Counted from the first letter of the stretch, positions 23,466-35,804 are shown. The stretch is 64,000 nucleotides of DNA from Emmonsiellopsis sp. PD_33 (GCA_032988165.1 JANTQF010000029.1:124001-188000), one strand, 5' to 3'. Notes: generated from the letters alone by a model not told the origin. Numbers and translations: made by a program.

Positions 23466-25461
23466 ATGTCTGAGGATGACTTTGTGCACGTCGCGTTGCC
23501 CATACGTACGCATGAGCAGCATTGTATGTCCATCGTCGAAAATCCAAGCCGAAAGAATGGAGTCAGGGTGCAATTACATCCACTCCCAGACCAAAATTCT
23601 ATGCTAGTATCTATTTCCCCTCCCCAAGAGCCTGAACAATACAATTCCCAAGAGCTTGAACAAGACAATTCCCACGAATCTGTCGATATAGTTGTGGTGT
23701 GGGACGCATCTAGCAGCATGGAGGAGCGTGCTCCTCTTCATACAGCCGAGCCGGGTGAACAAGTGGAAACAGAGTTAACAGCCTTCGATCTGTCAAAGCA
23801 TGGTACCAGAACAATGATTAGTACTCTCAACGAGAAGGACCGTCTTGGGATTGTAATTTTTGCAAAATATGCAGAGGTTGGTTTCTACTAATAACTGATT
23901 TTAATCCTTGATAATGGTGTTGCTAATTGTGTACATCTAGGTCGTATACGAGTTGTCATACATGAACGAGAAGAATAAGAAGGAAGCATTGGAAGTTGTT
24001 GAAAGATTACAGACACGTCGCCTGACAAATCTCTGGGACGGCTTGAAGCTGGGCTTTGACATGTTGGGCAAGGCAGAGCCAATACCCCAAAATGCTCAAG
24101 CTCTTTATGTTCTAACAGATGGTATGGATAAGCCCTTTCATGCGATTTTACATTAGGTTCCTTTTTACTCACAATTGTGCCTAGGAGCGCCGAGTTATGG
24201 ATGCCCAGAGGAACGCTACGTTGAGAATCTGCGACCAATTCTGCAGAAAATGAAAGCGCCTCAGCCTTTGATTCACACTTTCGGGCTTGGTCGATACGTT
24301 AATTCTGGATTGTTGCAGTCTATTGCTGAAGTGGGGGCCGGAAGATACGCATTCATCCCTGATTCTGGAATGATCGGTAAGTTTAAGCTAATCCCCCTTC
24401 CATGGTATAAAGTGCTTATATCGGTTCTAGGTACTGTCTTCAACCATGCTGTTGCAAACCACTTCACTACTTTCGCCACGCACGCCAAAGTAACACTCCT
24501 TTGCTCAGACTCTGTTGAGTTAACCCAAGATGAAGGGAGTAAAACAGGTATAGAACTAGTCGAAGTCGAAAACAAGGGCAAGGACCTTACGATGACAATT
24601 GGGACCCTCCAATATGGGCAATCGCGAGACATAATTGTCCGCGTGAAAGGTGCAATTGGGCCAAACACTACTATTCAGCCCTCATTGACATACTATTCTT
24701 GGGGAACTTCCACCTCTATCATTTCTGATGAGACATTACTTTCCCAGGCCCAAACGCTCCCGGCTCATGTTTGCTCGTTCCATGAGTTTCGTGCTCTCAT
24801 TTGCAAATTTCTGAGAAGGTTATACACAAAAGAATCCGATTTTGGGTATACGAGGCTGGAACGGCATTACAACCGCAGAGCAGAATTCGACAACATTATC
24901 AAGGAGATGGAAGAAGCTGGATATACCGACGAAGCAAATGCTAGGCTTTTGAGGGATCTTGCTGGACCTAAACCGGGAGGCCATGTTGCTCTTGCCCTCA
25001 GCAAAGAGAATTTTTACAGATGGGGCAGGCATTACTGTGAGTACCTCCGAACGTGACTACGAGCTGTGTCTCCATGCTGATCCTGAATGTTATATATAGT
25101 ATTATCCTACCTTAACGGGCATACTCACCAGGTCTGTAACTCCTTCGAAGACCCTGGACCGCCTGGACATGGAGAAAAGGAGTCATATTTCAACCGTTGC
25201 CGCAGCGAGCTTCACGAATGTTTCGACACTTTGCCCACACATAAGCCGGTAAGAATCAAGAAGAGAGCACACGACGGTTCAATCACGATTTCCGAGACCC
25301 ATTCCATGGCTTCATACAATGAACGTTCCACGACGATTTGGAATTCAACCCTAATAAATCAGACTCCGCCGGCCAAGCGACGGTGCGTCCACTGGGAACC
25401 TACGTCGGGAGACAAAATCACGGACTCTGGACGGGAACTAGATGCGCCAGGACGGTCTTAG
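23466..25461 (+). CDS. von Willebrand factor A domain protein with Vwaint-type C-terminus, 583 aa
   Basis: Exons 23466-23876, 23941-24121, 24185-24376, 24431-25036 and 25100-25461, giving 583 residues in frame. The VWA domain carries a complete-looking MIDAS DxSxS motif (Asp80-Ala-Ser82-Ser-Ser84 in VWDASSSME), then RLGIVIFAKYAEV, the TNLWDGL block supplying the MIDAS Thr, and ALYVLTDG. A beta-rich region and a helical region with FYRWGRHY and CNSFEDPG follow; this is the Vwaint-type tail of fungal VWA-Hint proteins, but no Hint (intein-like) domain is seen. No signal peptide or membrane segment. It probably binds a protein ligand through metal. Exon 1 ends at a weak donor (GTTGGT), chosen because it keeps the conserved frame. 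Intron 3 (54 nt) is in frame without a stop. Confidence 0.8.
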
Positions 25462-26551
25462 CCATCGCCATGAATAATGCCACTCTTTGCACTATCGGAT
25501 CTCTCTTGATTACTTCGTGGCATCCAATGGAGGTACAGGATCTGTTTTGATGTTCCCCATCGACGTATCAAATAAGACTATCTCCTCTGGCCCTTCACTC
25601 CGTGTTCCTTGACCCGAGTTCTGATCTCCAGATGCATACTCTATTATGGTTGGAGAATAAGTGTGCATCTCTCTCGGACACTACATTCAACCAGGAATGG
25701 AGGACTAGTCTGAGTCGCGGAAGATGTCGTCATTCTCGAAATATGACGGACAATACACTAGCTACTTGTTTGGTAGCCTGTTAATCAACTCAGGGGAGTT
25801 TATTTCCTGGTGGTAAAAGGCCTGAGTCATGAATTATGATACATTTCCTAATGTTATTTATCCAGATTGACCCTATTTATTATGTACGCACAAGAATTGT
25901 TATCTCTATAAACAACATCTAGACTGTTATGCCTTAGTTTTATTTCCAAATCCAAATAGTTTCACTTTCTGACAGCTATAGTCTTCCGGGGGCAAGTGGA
26001 CTGACATGAAGAGCATTACTCCTGTGATTCTAAATATCTTCATAGCTGTTCCCTCCCCAATTTAAAGAGCCACGTCGAGTAGAGCATTTCTACATACGGG
26101 GGGAAAGATCCTATGTCTGAGAATGGACGTACGCAGTGAGCCAAAGGATATTTTGTTTATGGATACGCAGGCTCTGGGAAAGGTATGAGTAGCCAGAATG
26201 GGAAAACCTCCCTTGAACTGAGTTATCTGTGACTTCTGAATTTGTTACTGGGTGGATCCTGATCAGGTCAATGAATGTATCTGGTGAATGCTTAAGATTA
26301 TATGGTAAGGAATTGAGATTTTAGAAGCGAAACAGTTGTTTAAACACAGTTGTTTAAACGATACACAAATCAGTAACTTCATTTATTTATTATTGACACG
26401 CCACTCCCATCCTAAGGGTATGCGGTTCTTCCACCCATAAACTGCCGTGAAAGCCCTTTGATCATACAATCCACTCACCTCAGCCAGCGTTTTAATATCC
26501 ATCACACCATATTCTCCTTATTTCTCATAAGGGCATAACCGCCCGCCCTAG
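25462..26551. other. Convergent intergenic region
   Basis: About 1.1 kb between the 3' ends of the VWA gene and the enolase gene. It includes a short direct repeat of CAGTTGTTTAAAC at about 26331-26358. No coding signal recognised. Confidence 0.4.
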
Positions 26552-28119
26552 TTACATAGTGTGAGCTGTTCTTAAATGTGAACCGGCGTATAAACAGGGC
26601 TCGCCCGCAGCCTTGAGCTCTGCCTCGATATCCATGAGGCGGTTATATTTTGCGACCCTTTCACCACGGCATGGAGATCCAGATTTCAAATGTCCAGTTC
26701 GTAAACCAACTGTTAGATCTGCGATGAAATCGTCGACTGTCTCGCCAGACCGATGTGAGACGAAGACACTCCATCCAAAAGAAAAGGCCTTATTTGCCCT
26801 ATTCTAGCATTTTAGTATGCTAATAGATCTCTGAAGGAAAGGGGCAAAATTGGAAAACGTACGCGGCCATCGCCTCCGTAACTGTGCCTATCTGATTTAC
26901 TTTGAGAAGCATAGCATTGCATGCATTCTTCTTCTTTGCTTCCTGCACCCGTTCCACATTTGTCACCAGGAGGTCGTCACCGACTAACTCAATGCTGCAG
27001 TCCTTGTTAAAAGAGGACCAGCTGGTCCAGTCGTCCTCAGCAAAGGGGTCTTCGAGAAGTATGATGGGGTATTTTAGCATTAACTGGTGGTAGAGTGTCT
27101 GTAGCTGATCGTATGTCTTGGCGTCGGACGTCTTCGTCTTGAAACCAATGTCGTATCTCCCATCCTTGAAGAATTCGCTCGATGCTGGATCTATAGCGTA
27201 CTTAATCTTGCCTGTGTATCCGCATTCATCCACGGCAGCATCGAGAAGGTCTAGAGCTTCGTGTGGTTGGGATATCGGAGGGGCGAAGCCTCCTTCGTCT
27301 CCAATTCCAGTGGCTTTATTTGACCGTATTAGATATCTTGATAATCCAAGAGACGGAATTAAGCAAATTAACAATTATACATACCAGACGGGCCGAACTT
27401 CTTCGTGATGACCTTTTTGAGTTGGTGGTACACTTCAGCTCCCATACGAATAGCGTGTTCCATAGACTCAGCGCCAACAGGTGCAATCATGAATTCCTGA
27501 AACGCCATGGTATTTCCCGAATGCACACCACCATTTAGAACGTTGAAGAACGGAACTGGCATGACGTAGGGTGATCTCGCATCTGACTCCCTCCGAAGGA
27601 ACTCGTACAAGGGTAATCCCTGTAAAGGGAATTAGCAAAATGTTTCCGTAACCCAAACTCCCAGTCTCCGCGCCGCAGACATACCGCATGAGCCGCGCCA
27701 GCCCTTGCACAAGCCATGCTAACCCCCAACAATGCATTTGCGCCTAGCCTGCTCTTATTCTTCGTCCCGTCAAGCTCTTTCAGAAAAGCATCTATCTTCT
27801 TCAGGTCTTTGTCCAAATTAAACCCCTTTTCTATCAAGGCGGGGGCAATCTCTTTCTCCACGTTCTGGACGGCGGTATTAACTGATTTCCCCTCATAGAG
27901 GGATTTATTGCCGTCTCTGAGTTCAACAGCCTCGAGCTTGCCCGTGGAGGCCCCAGATGGAACGAGAGCGCGGAACGTGCCTAATTATCTTTAGTATGAT
28001 GTACATTGGGGTTTGGGAATATGTAGAATAAATTGACCTTGATCTGTAGTCAGATCTACCTGCACCGTCGGGTTGCCTCGCGAATCTAGCCGTTGGGCGG
28101 CTTTGATAGAACGAATCAT
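26552..28119 (-). CDS. ENO: Enolase (phosphopyruvate hydratase), six-exon paralogue type, 436 aa
   Basis: Interconverts 2-phosphoglycerate and phosphoenolpyruvate in glycolysis. Coding exons: 28119-28038, 27980-27685, 27619-27385, 27313-26863 and 26798-26552, summing to 436 residues, the usual enolase length. Active-site residues are present at expected places: Glu211 in GDEGG, metal ligands Asp246, Glu292 and Asp317 (AIDPASS, LLEDPFAEDD, VGDD), Lys342 in LLKVNQ and the His of VSHRSGE. The N-terminus (MIRSIKAAQRLDSRGNP) and loops such as NVLNGGVHSGN differ from the main fungal enolase I know, so this may be a second, divergent enolase. A possible extra 5' exon at 28218-28198 (MSLSTWR) splices in frame to 28143 and would extend the N-terminus. 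Confidence 0.9.
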
Positions 28120-28219
28120 TGCGGATAGATTAGGCCGACTGCTCTGTAAATAGCAAACAACGTGTTAGATATCACGGAACTTGAAGAAATAACTGACCCT
28201 CCAAGTAGAAAGAGACATC

Positions 28220-29081
28220 TATATTGATGGCTCCGCAAACTCAATTCAAACATGATGCTTCTTTGACGTCATGGAATCGCCCAGCCCCAGCTTTTCCAGA
28301 CACAGGCCATAAATACTATAAAAGTATAACTGATACTGAGTGAGTACCGTCGCATAGCTTGTATGGTTACCAGAAGCTGCCACAGGAAACCCACAGGCTG
28401 GTCTTAAACAGAACCAGAGGCACGATGCAATACTCCCTGGAGTAGAATTAATTAGGGTTAGGGCTATGAGAGCCTAGTGCTGACTCATCCGAGCTAGGCT
28501 GCTTGTCTTGGCGCGGTGCGCTGTTCGCACGTGGACGTCAAGCCTCCATTACCGCGACCAACATAATTTCCGACAGCGTTCATTATTCAGTAAGTCGATA
28601 CTCCGTACTGATGCCTGAGACCTTGAAATGACTAGGCTAACTTGTCTCTTTAAAGGCTCGTGAGAGAAATAAAGTATGTATGACATTTGATATTTTGAAC
28701 TGCCACCTCAATTGCTCAAGACCGCGGTTCCTAAAAGCGTGTCCTACGGAAATCACACAGCACTTCAGGCAGGAAGAATATAGTCAGAAATACGAATGGA
28801 TTCTCTATGCAAGCTGACTCTATATAAACAGAAATGGAAGAAGAAAAGAATTATAACAAAACCAGGTTGGAAAAGGAGTGTGATGCACCAATGCTAACCC
28901 CCAGAGTCTTTTCATCGACGGCGCCGAAGCAAATAGCGCCGCATATTATGAGGAAAGCCCAGATGCCGTTTCCCTGGCTTTTAACCACGCAATGATGCCA
29001 AAATGCCGAACAAACGAAATATGAATGCAAATGCAACTAATAATGCTCAATAACGCGCGGATGGTATGCGGATATGCTCAA
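28220..29081. other. Intergenic region with a two-unit TTAGGG repeat
   Basis: Upstream region of the enolase gene and downstream of a secreted-protein gene. Two TTAGGG units at about 28452-28463 are too few to be a telomere relic with confidence and may be a telobox. No coding signal. Confidence 0.4.
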
Positions 29082-29492
29082 TTAATCGGTGGTCTTTGCG
29101 CAGGCGATCCTGTAGTTCTTCAAGGTAATAGGGGTGGCGGCGTCGGGATTGCCATCCAAATCAGCGAAGGTGGCTCTGTCGGTGAGCTCGACCAGCACAT
29201 CGTCGTATATGCCGACAAATTCGCACCGGACGTCGGCAACGAAGTCGGTCAGTTGGGTGCTGGATGCAAATGCATCCCCTTCAGTAATGATGGGCGTGCC
29301 GGCGAAGACCTCAATAATTGGTCTCTTGACGTAGTCGAGAGGGATGGCCTTGGAGCTGCTGAGCCCCGTCTGGTCGTTGGTGAGCTGGACAGTCACATGG
29401 GTGACATCCCTTGCGGTGATGATGGGAGCAGTGGGCAGGGCAGAGATGGAGGTGGCGAGGAGGCCGAAGACGAGAGCAAGAGAGGAATGCAT
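29082..29492 (-). CDS. Small secreted protein of a common fungal family, 136 aa
   Basis: Single exon, 136 residues. Signal peptide at residues 1 to about 18 (MHSSLALVFGLLATSISA), then a possible pro-sequence ending in ITARD. The mature part opens THVTVQLTNDQTG and contains two cysteines (VRCEF and RIACA) that could form one disulfide. Small secreted proteins with a VQL.NDQSG opening are widespread in Eurotiomycetes and often induced in the host or the environment. No enzymatic motif is visible and the function is unknown. Secretion is well supported; the family link is by motif memory. Confidence 0.75.
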   Translation of the reverse strand: MHSSLALVFGLLATSISALPTAPIITARDVTHVTVQLTNDQTGLSSSKAIPLDYVKRPIIEVFAGTPIITEGDAFASSTQLTDFVADVRCEFVGIYDDVLVELTDRATFADLDGNPDAATPITLKNYRIACAKTTD

Positions 29493-31801
29493 CTTGATGA
29501 TTGAGGTATGTGGGATTTTTGTTGGCTGGGTATGGAGTATTTTGAGGGTTGGTTTGAAGATTGATGGGTCGGAAGTTGGAGGATTCGTATATTGATTGAA
29601 GGCTTGCTTTTGGTCTTTGTTGGTTGTGATTCTGTGATGATAATTCTGGTCTCAGAGCGGACGAGATGGGAACCTTTATACCTTTTTCTCGACAGCATTG
29701 CTGCATTGCAATGCCTCCTGCATTTGATCCTGTTCTACTTTCAAGCTCGTTGGGGCTCGCTGTCAGACTTATTTTTAGGCCACCGATTCAATCAGCCTTA
29801 TTCTCCCCTTCGCCTCTTCCTTTTCTTATCCTAGAGTCCCTAGGCCGACAGAGCTTTCTCAGCCTTGCTGACGACGATGCAACCGGATCTGCACTACAAC
29901 ATTGCAATGGCAGATGACAATGTATCGTATAGATGGCCGTACTTTTTTCTGTCGACATCTGCGATGTCTTACAAGCCCACCATTAACTGTGCTGGCCAGG
30001 AGCCAGGACACGTGCTGTTTGATTTTGGGCTATCGTCATCATTCTTGATAGATGACCCTCTGTGTTGGCCCCTGAGGAGAGGAGATGACCGGGCTGAATC
30101 CTCTGCGTTAGTGACGCTGTATAAACATCCTTCTTGCTTATTAACCTCTATTTGCTGACCGCGCGGCAACATATTATACACTGGGCATCAACAAAGCCCT
30201 CCACCCGAACTGGGCAAAAGTGCCGCGATTACCTCCGCCACAGGACTCGGCGTCGTTGGGCTACCCCGAGCCTTGTCTGAATGAACTATCAATATCCCCC
30301 CCTCCAGAAAACTAGCGCCACGAGCAAGGGTTACAATTTGGAGCTGTCAGATTTAGTAGCTAACAGTGATTGCATCGCCTATTCCCGCTGCAACAGGATA
30401 TTTTGATTTCCAAGGAGCTTTGAGCGTTCAAAGCTTCGGTTAAAATGTACCCGCGCGCTTCCCGGACTCCGGAGACATTGTCCTGCGCCCACAAACTATT
30501 CCCTTTTCAACTCCGCGTAGAGCAAGGCTGAGCAGATTCTGAAGTCAAGAGTAAGAATAACCACACAAAGAGATTACAAACTTTGCTAGTGATGATATTA
30601 ATTAATCCTTGGACATTTCAACAGTTTCCGTTCCTTATTAACATTACAGGCAGGTTACCAACGGCCTTGCGCTCGCACACTCTATGCATAGAATGAGGAG
30701 GAATGGATATGAAATCGGCAGCAATTGGTGAACTGGTGGAATAAACTAAATGTCTTGCAATACGGACTGCTCTTGCAGCGAATTACCCCAATATTGCCGA
30801 TTTTTGATAGGTCCAGTCGTACTGGATTATTTGACAAAGCCGGGGCCAAATTTGAACAGCGACAGCCCTACGCGCTAGTTTATACAGGATTTATGCAAGG
30901 TAGTTCGCCGCCGATGAAGATAAATAGCCCCGTCTGAAATAGGGTGCATATTGATACCTAATTTAGGACCCCTACCCATGGGCCATACCCTGGTTTCTCC
31001 CCGAACCTCCAAAATACCATTCCCTACTGCGGAGAATTCCTGAAATCTTTTAACTTTTGAAATGCGAGTACACATCAATGTTCCATTTATAAAGTGAGTG
31101 GCGTGTGAAGCAGCCGCTTTCTTACTATTTTCAGCTCATTCATGTCTTCGAGTTCCTTTATTAATCGTTGTCCGATGATGGGCCTGTCTCTTTGCAAATA
31201 AACTTCGCCGCCAAGGGAAGCTATCAGCCGTCAGCCCAGCTGATCCGGGGAAGCTGCATGGTGAACAAGGCTGTAGCCTGTCGACGACCTTTGCTGATTA
31301 TGTGCACTGCCTCTCGGAGTTGACATATTCTACTACCATCCTCGGAGTTATTAGCCACCCTCCTAAGACTTGGGAATAGAAGGCAGCTGGATTGGGTAAA
31401 AATCTAACTATTCCTCCTATGTTTGTTTCTTTTGTCTTATTACTATTTTTGAACACTGCGCATGACCCCTCGGTCTTTAGCGGGACTGAATTGGATAGTT
31501 TTTGTCTGAGACAACAACTGCGGAGACATTCGAATACCGAAATGGAGGAAGCGGCTTATTGGACAGCCTTCCATAGCCATTATAGTATGTATGGCTAAGA
31601 TCCTAAGCTCCTACGTGACATCACTACTAGACATTCCGAGCTTACCAAATGAACTTGAATTCAAGAATCCATGCGATCCTTTACCATGGGGTATGCATTC
31701 GTTTTCAAGCTCCAGGATGGCTAGAATTTGTCTGAGATTGGGCTTTGTATGCTGATGTAATTTTGGATATCATGTGTGCCGGCTATGAAGCAGTTTGATT
31801 T
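29493..31801. other. Intergenic region, no supported gene
   Basis: About 2.3 kb with only short frames of mixed composition (such as 29592-29834 and 30725-30937). Nothing recognisable as a gene, repeat or RNA. Confidence 0.4.
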
Positions 31802-32090
31802 TCATGTGAGTAAAGATAGAAACCCCTCCTTAACCTGTTGGAGCTGGGATTCATCTATCTCACCGTTGAGGAATTTAGCAACAAATTCATGGGCATAAAA
31901 TAAGTCAGCATCATCAACAATTTCTTCTTCGTTTTTTGCTTTTCTGGCCGCTGCTTCTCCTTTTGCTGCTCCTCCTCGTTCCCCATCTCTTGCGCCTTCT
32001 ATATCATCTCCGTATCCCCCGCTACTGTCCCGAGGCTCGAGAATATGTTTGCCGCCTACATGGATTCTCAAGTCAATATCTTCCACCAGG

Positions 32091-32414
32091 TTAGTTCGAG
32101 CGGTTTTCACTTTGATCTCTTTCAATATATCCATTGGTGGGGACTTTAAGCAGCCAACTGGAGCCATCATCAAACTGCAGCCGAAAAAGAATATGATGAG
32201 ATCCAAGAAGCGGATCTAGAGGAATGTGACAGTGGCAGATTGGGTGTTGCTTGGTCTTTCCATAACGCAAATCCATGGCGGATTGAGGGAGTCTATCCAG
32301 CCGCACGGTAGCACGCACTTTATCAAACCGAGCCAACTCGTCTTCGTCATCATAGGCCCCCGAAGCAGGGTCACGATCAAAATATTCCATCATCCTGCCC
32401 GGAGCAAATGTCAT
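32091..32414 (-). pseudogene. Truncated aminoglycoside-phosphotransferase-like fragment
   Basis: About 107 residues. The section FDKVRATVRLDRLPQSAMDL then GSHHILFRLQFDDGSSWLLKVP matches, from memory, the N-terminal lobe opening of the large Onygenales phosphotransferase/kinase-like (APH-type) family. The frame then stops and no catalytic loop or C-lobe follows. An overlapping frame (32206-31802) continues with a charged, low-complexity sequence but has no kinase motif. I read it as a decayed or truncated copy of that expanded family. An unrecognised intron to a distant exon is the alternative. Confidence 0.45.
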
Positions 32415-32892
32415 CGTTGAGTCCGCCTGGTCAAGGTGGGAATTAACTTAATGGTTTGGCGGGGGGGTGCGTGGCCTGGTGGTAGAAGGCCATGCTGGAA
32501 ACCTTCTAATAAGTAGGGTCTGACTGCTTGGGGTCCGGGGACAAATCCTGCCCCTCAAATGATATACCATAATCCTTGGGTCTCTTCCACAGTGGAGCCA
32601 GTTCTTGGTCCATATAGAGACTAACAAGGATTAGGAGGAGTGATTCTCGCTGGATGGATGAAATATAGGCAGAATGGCACTAAGTCCCCGCGGATGGAGG
32701 ATGACTTTGTAAACTCCGAAAATGGAAGCTGGTCGGGATGCAGGCAAAATATTCGTTGACGACACGAATCAAGAGCGTGGCATTCCAATTTCGTGTTCTA
32801 GTTATCTATGGGGGGAAACCAGAAAAGCCTCCATTTCCAACCGCAAAACGAACGGACAAGAACCAGGCATCATACCACCATCTACCACACTA

Positions 32893-34345
32893 CTAAATTC
32901 CCGACGATTGCTCAGCAAACCCTTGCCAGGCAAGAGTTTCAAACTGGCCGAACAACGCGAGTGCCTGTTGATCAAACGTCGGTTCCAACTGCATACCGGA
33001 GACTCCACATGTTCCACGTTCACGGTCAATCCACTACGTGCAACAGACGACCAGTGTTAGTTTAAAATCATGTCAAGTGGGATGCAAAATTGTTCAGTTG
33101 GAGACCTACCCAGCACCAGTTTGGAAGCCCGGACCAAGCCAATGTTCCTTTTGAACGCCTATTCGGGGTTTCCTCCATGGCCAGGATACCACCCAGTCCG
33201 AAGTCCCATTTTGTATCTGCACTTAATCCATTTGTCATGCCTCGAGTAATGTATCGGTTTACCTTCAAAGCAGCTGCGAGACCTTCCGGTGCGCTGAGGT
33301 GCGGCTCAAACATCATATCCACCGTTTGCTGCTTCAGAAGCTTCTTGTCGTTTTTCAAGATGGAAATAAGCACTTTGATATAGTCCGATGCAGTAGAAAA
33401 GAGCCCGTTCCCTCCAACGTCGTCAACCTGGTCGCGGCGCATAAACGGCTCCTTTCGTAGGGTAAGTTCTCCGGCTTGATCACGGATGACTTCTGTTGGG
33501 AGATTATCCCGAAAATACGCATCTTCGTTGGGTCTGAATGTGGTATGATGGATTCCAAGGGGCTCGAATATGTGCTCTTTGAAGTACGCCCCCAAAGAGA
33601 TATTCCCGTTTAGACGCTCGACTGCTTTTCCAAGCCAGTCGATGGATACGCCATACACCCAGGCCTCTCCGGGCTCGAACAACAGGGGGAATACCATTTT
33701 TGTCTGCTCGACAGTCAGCAATTATGTGTCGGATGACTAACTCATTAATCCGAAGCTGGCGGTTAAGGTCCATATGAATATCGACCAAATTTACTGAAGG
33801 TTACTTACAATATCGCCAATCGGGCCTGGAGAACTTGTCTTTGTCGCCTCTCTCCATTTAACCAGCCTTGGATCGAATGAATCGTATCCTAACCCACTTG
33901 AGTGGGTGGCGAGATGGCGAAACGTGATTTTATTTTTTGCTTTCCTCAGAAGGGGCGCACCCGTAGCTTCATCGTAGCCCTGGAGAACATCGGGTTCGGC
34001 TAGCTCAGGCAGTATCTTCTCGACCGTATCGTCCAAGTTCACCAAGCCTTTTTCAACACTTTGGAGAAAAGCAATGGTCGTGATGAGCTTCGAGCACGAT
34101 GCAATCCACATCGGGGTATCAATCGTGACGGGGCCCTTATCATTGGACCCAAAGCTTTTCGAGTATCTGATGTTGCCTTTCGTCTTTTGTTAGCTGATTT
34201 GGTTCGGGTCAGAAGAATATCGTTTGTTGTAAGACATTACAGATAGTTTACCTTTATCATCCGCTGCGATCATTGCAACTCCGGGAAGGAGTTGAGCGGG
34301 ACCTTCAGCGGTCATGAAGGCCGCAACTGTGTCGAGAGCTGCCAT
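32893..34345 (-). CDS. Serine beta-lactamase/transesterase-fold protein, 398 aa
   Basis: Exons 34345-34252, 34176-33809, 33703-33110 and 33033-32893, summing to 398 residues. The fold is that of class C beta-lactamases and LovD-like acyltransferases or esterases. Visible motifs are the catalytic SxxK (Ser58-Cys-Ser-Lys61 in MWIASCSKL), a YGVS at the position of the Tyr motif and a late LAWSGLPN at the third motif position. GGNGLFSTASDYIKVL is also typical. No signal peptide, so it is probably cytosolic. In fungi such proteins hydrolyse or transfer acyl groups; the substrate cannot be told from sequence. For exon 3 I chose the GCAG acceptor before 33703; one three bases earlier is also in frame. 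An alternative start is at 34408. Confidence 0.85.
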
Positions 34346-34788
34346 ATCAATTGCTCGCACTGGATTTTCAAATATATCCAAAAGTTCGTGAGGTAGAGAC
34401 TGGAGCAACGAGCGCTCCTGGTAATAACTTTTTTAGAGTAAGCATGAGCAAGTCAACTCCCCGATGTAAAGCTACTTTTATACTCATCCTCGTCCCGCCA
34501 GCTCGGCATCATCCAGATAGATCCCTTCCCCGAGAATTTGGAATGCTCTATAATCCCCGCGGTAATTAGTATTTGTCATTGCTTATAATTGCCCCTTAAA
34601 ATAACGTAAACGTTGTTAGTTCCGAGTCCTCTTTCGAAGTAGCCCGCCATCGCCATTTCAAAGCAAAGCAGTTAGTTACCCCGTTGGTCATTAACTAAGC
34701 ATTTGCGGTAGTCAATAATCATCGCGTTGATCATCAAAGGTTAACGACTCGGATCCAACACGGTGTGATTTCTCGCAGGTAGTAACTA
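34346..34788. other. Upstream region between beta-lactamase-like gene and MITE copy 2
   Basis: About 440 bp, with no coding signal. Together with the MITE it forms the divergent upstream region shared with the second HNH gene. Confidence 0.4.
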
Positions 34789-35425
34789 ATCGTGCCTACG
34801 CAGCGGTCCTTGGCGGCCCGCAGCACCTCTCGTGGGCAGCTCTGGTGCTGCACCTCTTCTAGGTGTGCCACAGCAAAATGGCAAAAACACCAATATGGTA
34901 AAAATCAAAAATAAGTACCTTTTGTATGGCAGTCCCATACAAAAGATACCTAATTTCAGTTCTGAATTTTTTCATGTTTTCTCAACAACCACACAAGATA
35001 TAGAGCTCATATTAAGTAGGAGTTATTAATTTTCAATAAGGAATCACCTAGTACCAAGCAGGCTGTTTTAAATTTACTTATTCTCTGTAAACCTAAAATT
35101 GGGCTGCAATTTTAGTGTAAAAATAGAAAATCTTAAATAGCTGGAGAATAAAAAGGGAAAACTAAGATATCTCTTAGAGAAGTTATTCTTTAGCCATTTA
35201 AGATACTCCTATTAAGATATGAGCTCTATATCTCTTGTGGTGGTTGAGAAATTAATTTTCTAAAAAAATTGTCTATAAGTACATTTTATATGGCTTCCCC
35301 ATACAAAAGGTACCTAGTGGCAGTTTTTACCATATTGGTGTTTTTGCCGTATCGCTGTGGCGCACCTAGAAGAGGTGCAGCGTTTGCTAGGTGCTGCGAC
35401 CGCAGGTCAGCAGCGAAGGCACGAT
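34789..35425. mobile_element. MITE copy 2, TA target-site duplication, about 637 bp
   Basis: Same family as the element at 21797-22378. Ends ATCGTGCC and GGCACGAT are flanked by TA at 34787-34788 and 35426-35427. Terminal inverted repeats are long; an inner pair GCTGCACCTCTTCTAGGTG near 34846 matches its complement near 35352. Both arms keep the CAACCACAC element and the TACCTTTT/AAAAGGTACC hairpins. No open frame of note. Relative to copy 1 it is longer by about 55 bp and differs by many transitions. It sits in the divergent upstream region of the beta-lactamase-like gene and the HNH gene. Confidence 0.85.
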
Positions 35426-35804
35426 TAGTAGGTAAAGGTTGCGAGATAGAGAACACGTGACAGCAGCAACCCTAACTGCCTGCGGCTGAAGAACTTCAGC
35501 CTCTCTCCACTCCTATTTCACCCCAACCCAGGCCTGATCCCGATGTGGGACTCGAGTAATGATCCTCACTGATTGGTAAGCTTAACCCCTTATTCTAAAT
35601 TGTACCTATGTGGGACCAAAATGATAGTTAAGATCTTGGATGTCCGTGTTTGCTGATTAATTTTGGTTTTTATGCCTCTTGAAGATACTATATTTGGATT
35701 GGAACTGTTAGTCTGGTAAAAATGCTCTTATTATTTGGAAGCAAGGCTTGGCGTCTGACACCAGATAATCTCATAGGGTATACCGTATTTGATGGTTACC
35801 TAGC

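Noticed and set aside
28452..28463. Interstitial telomere array
   Set aside because: Only two TTAGGG units; too short to separate from chance or a telobox.
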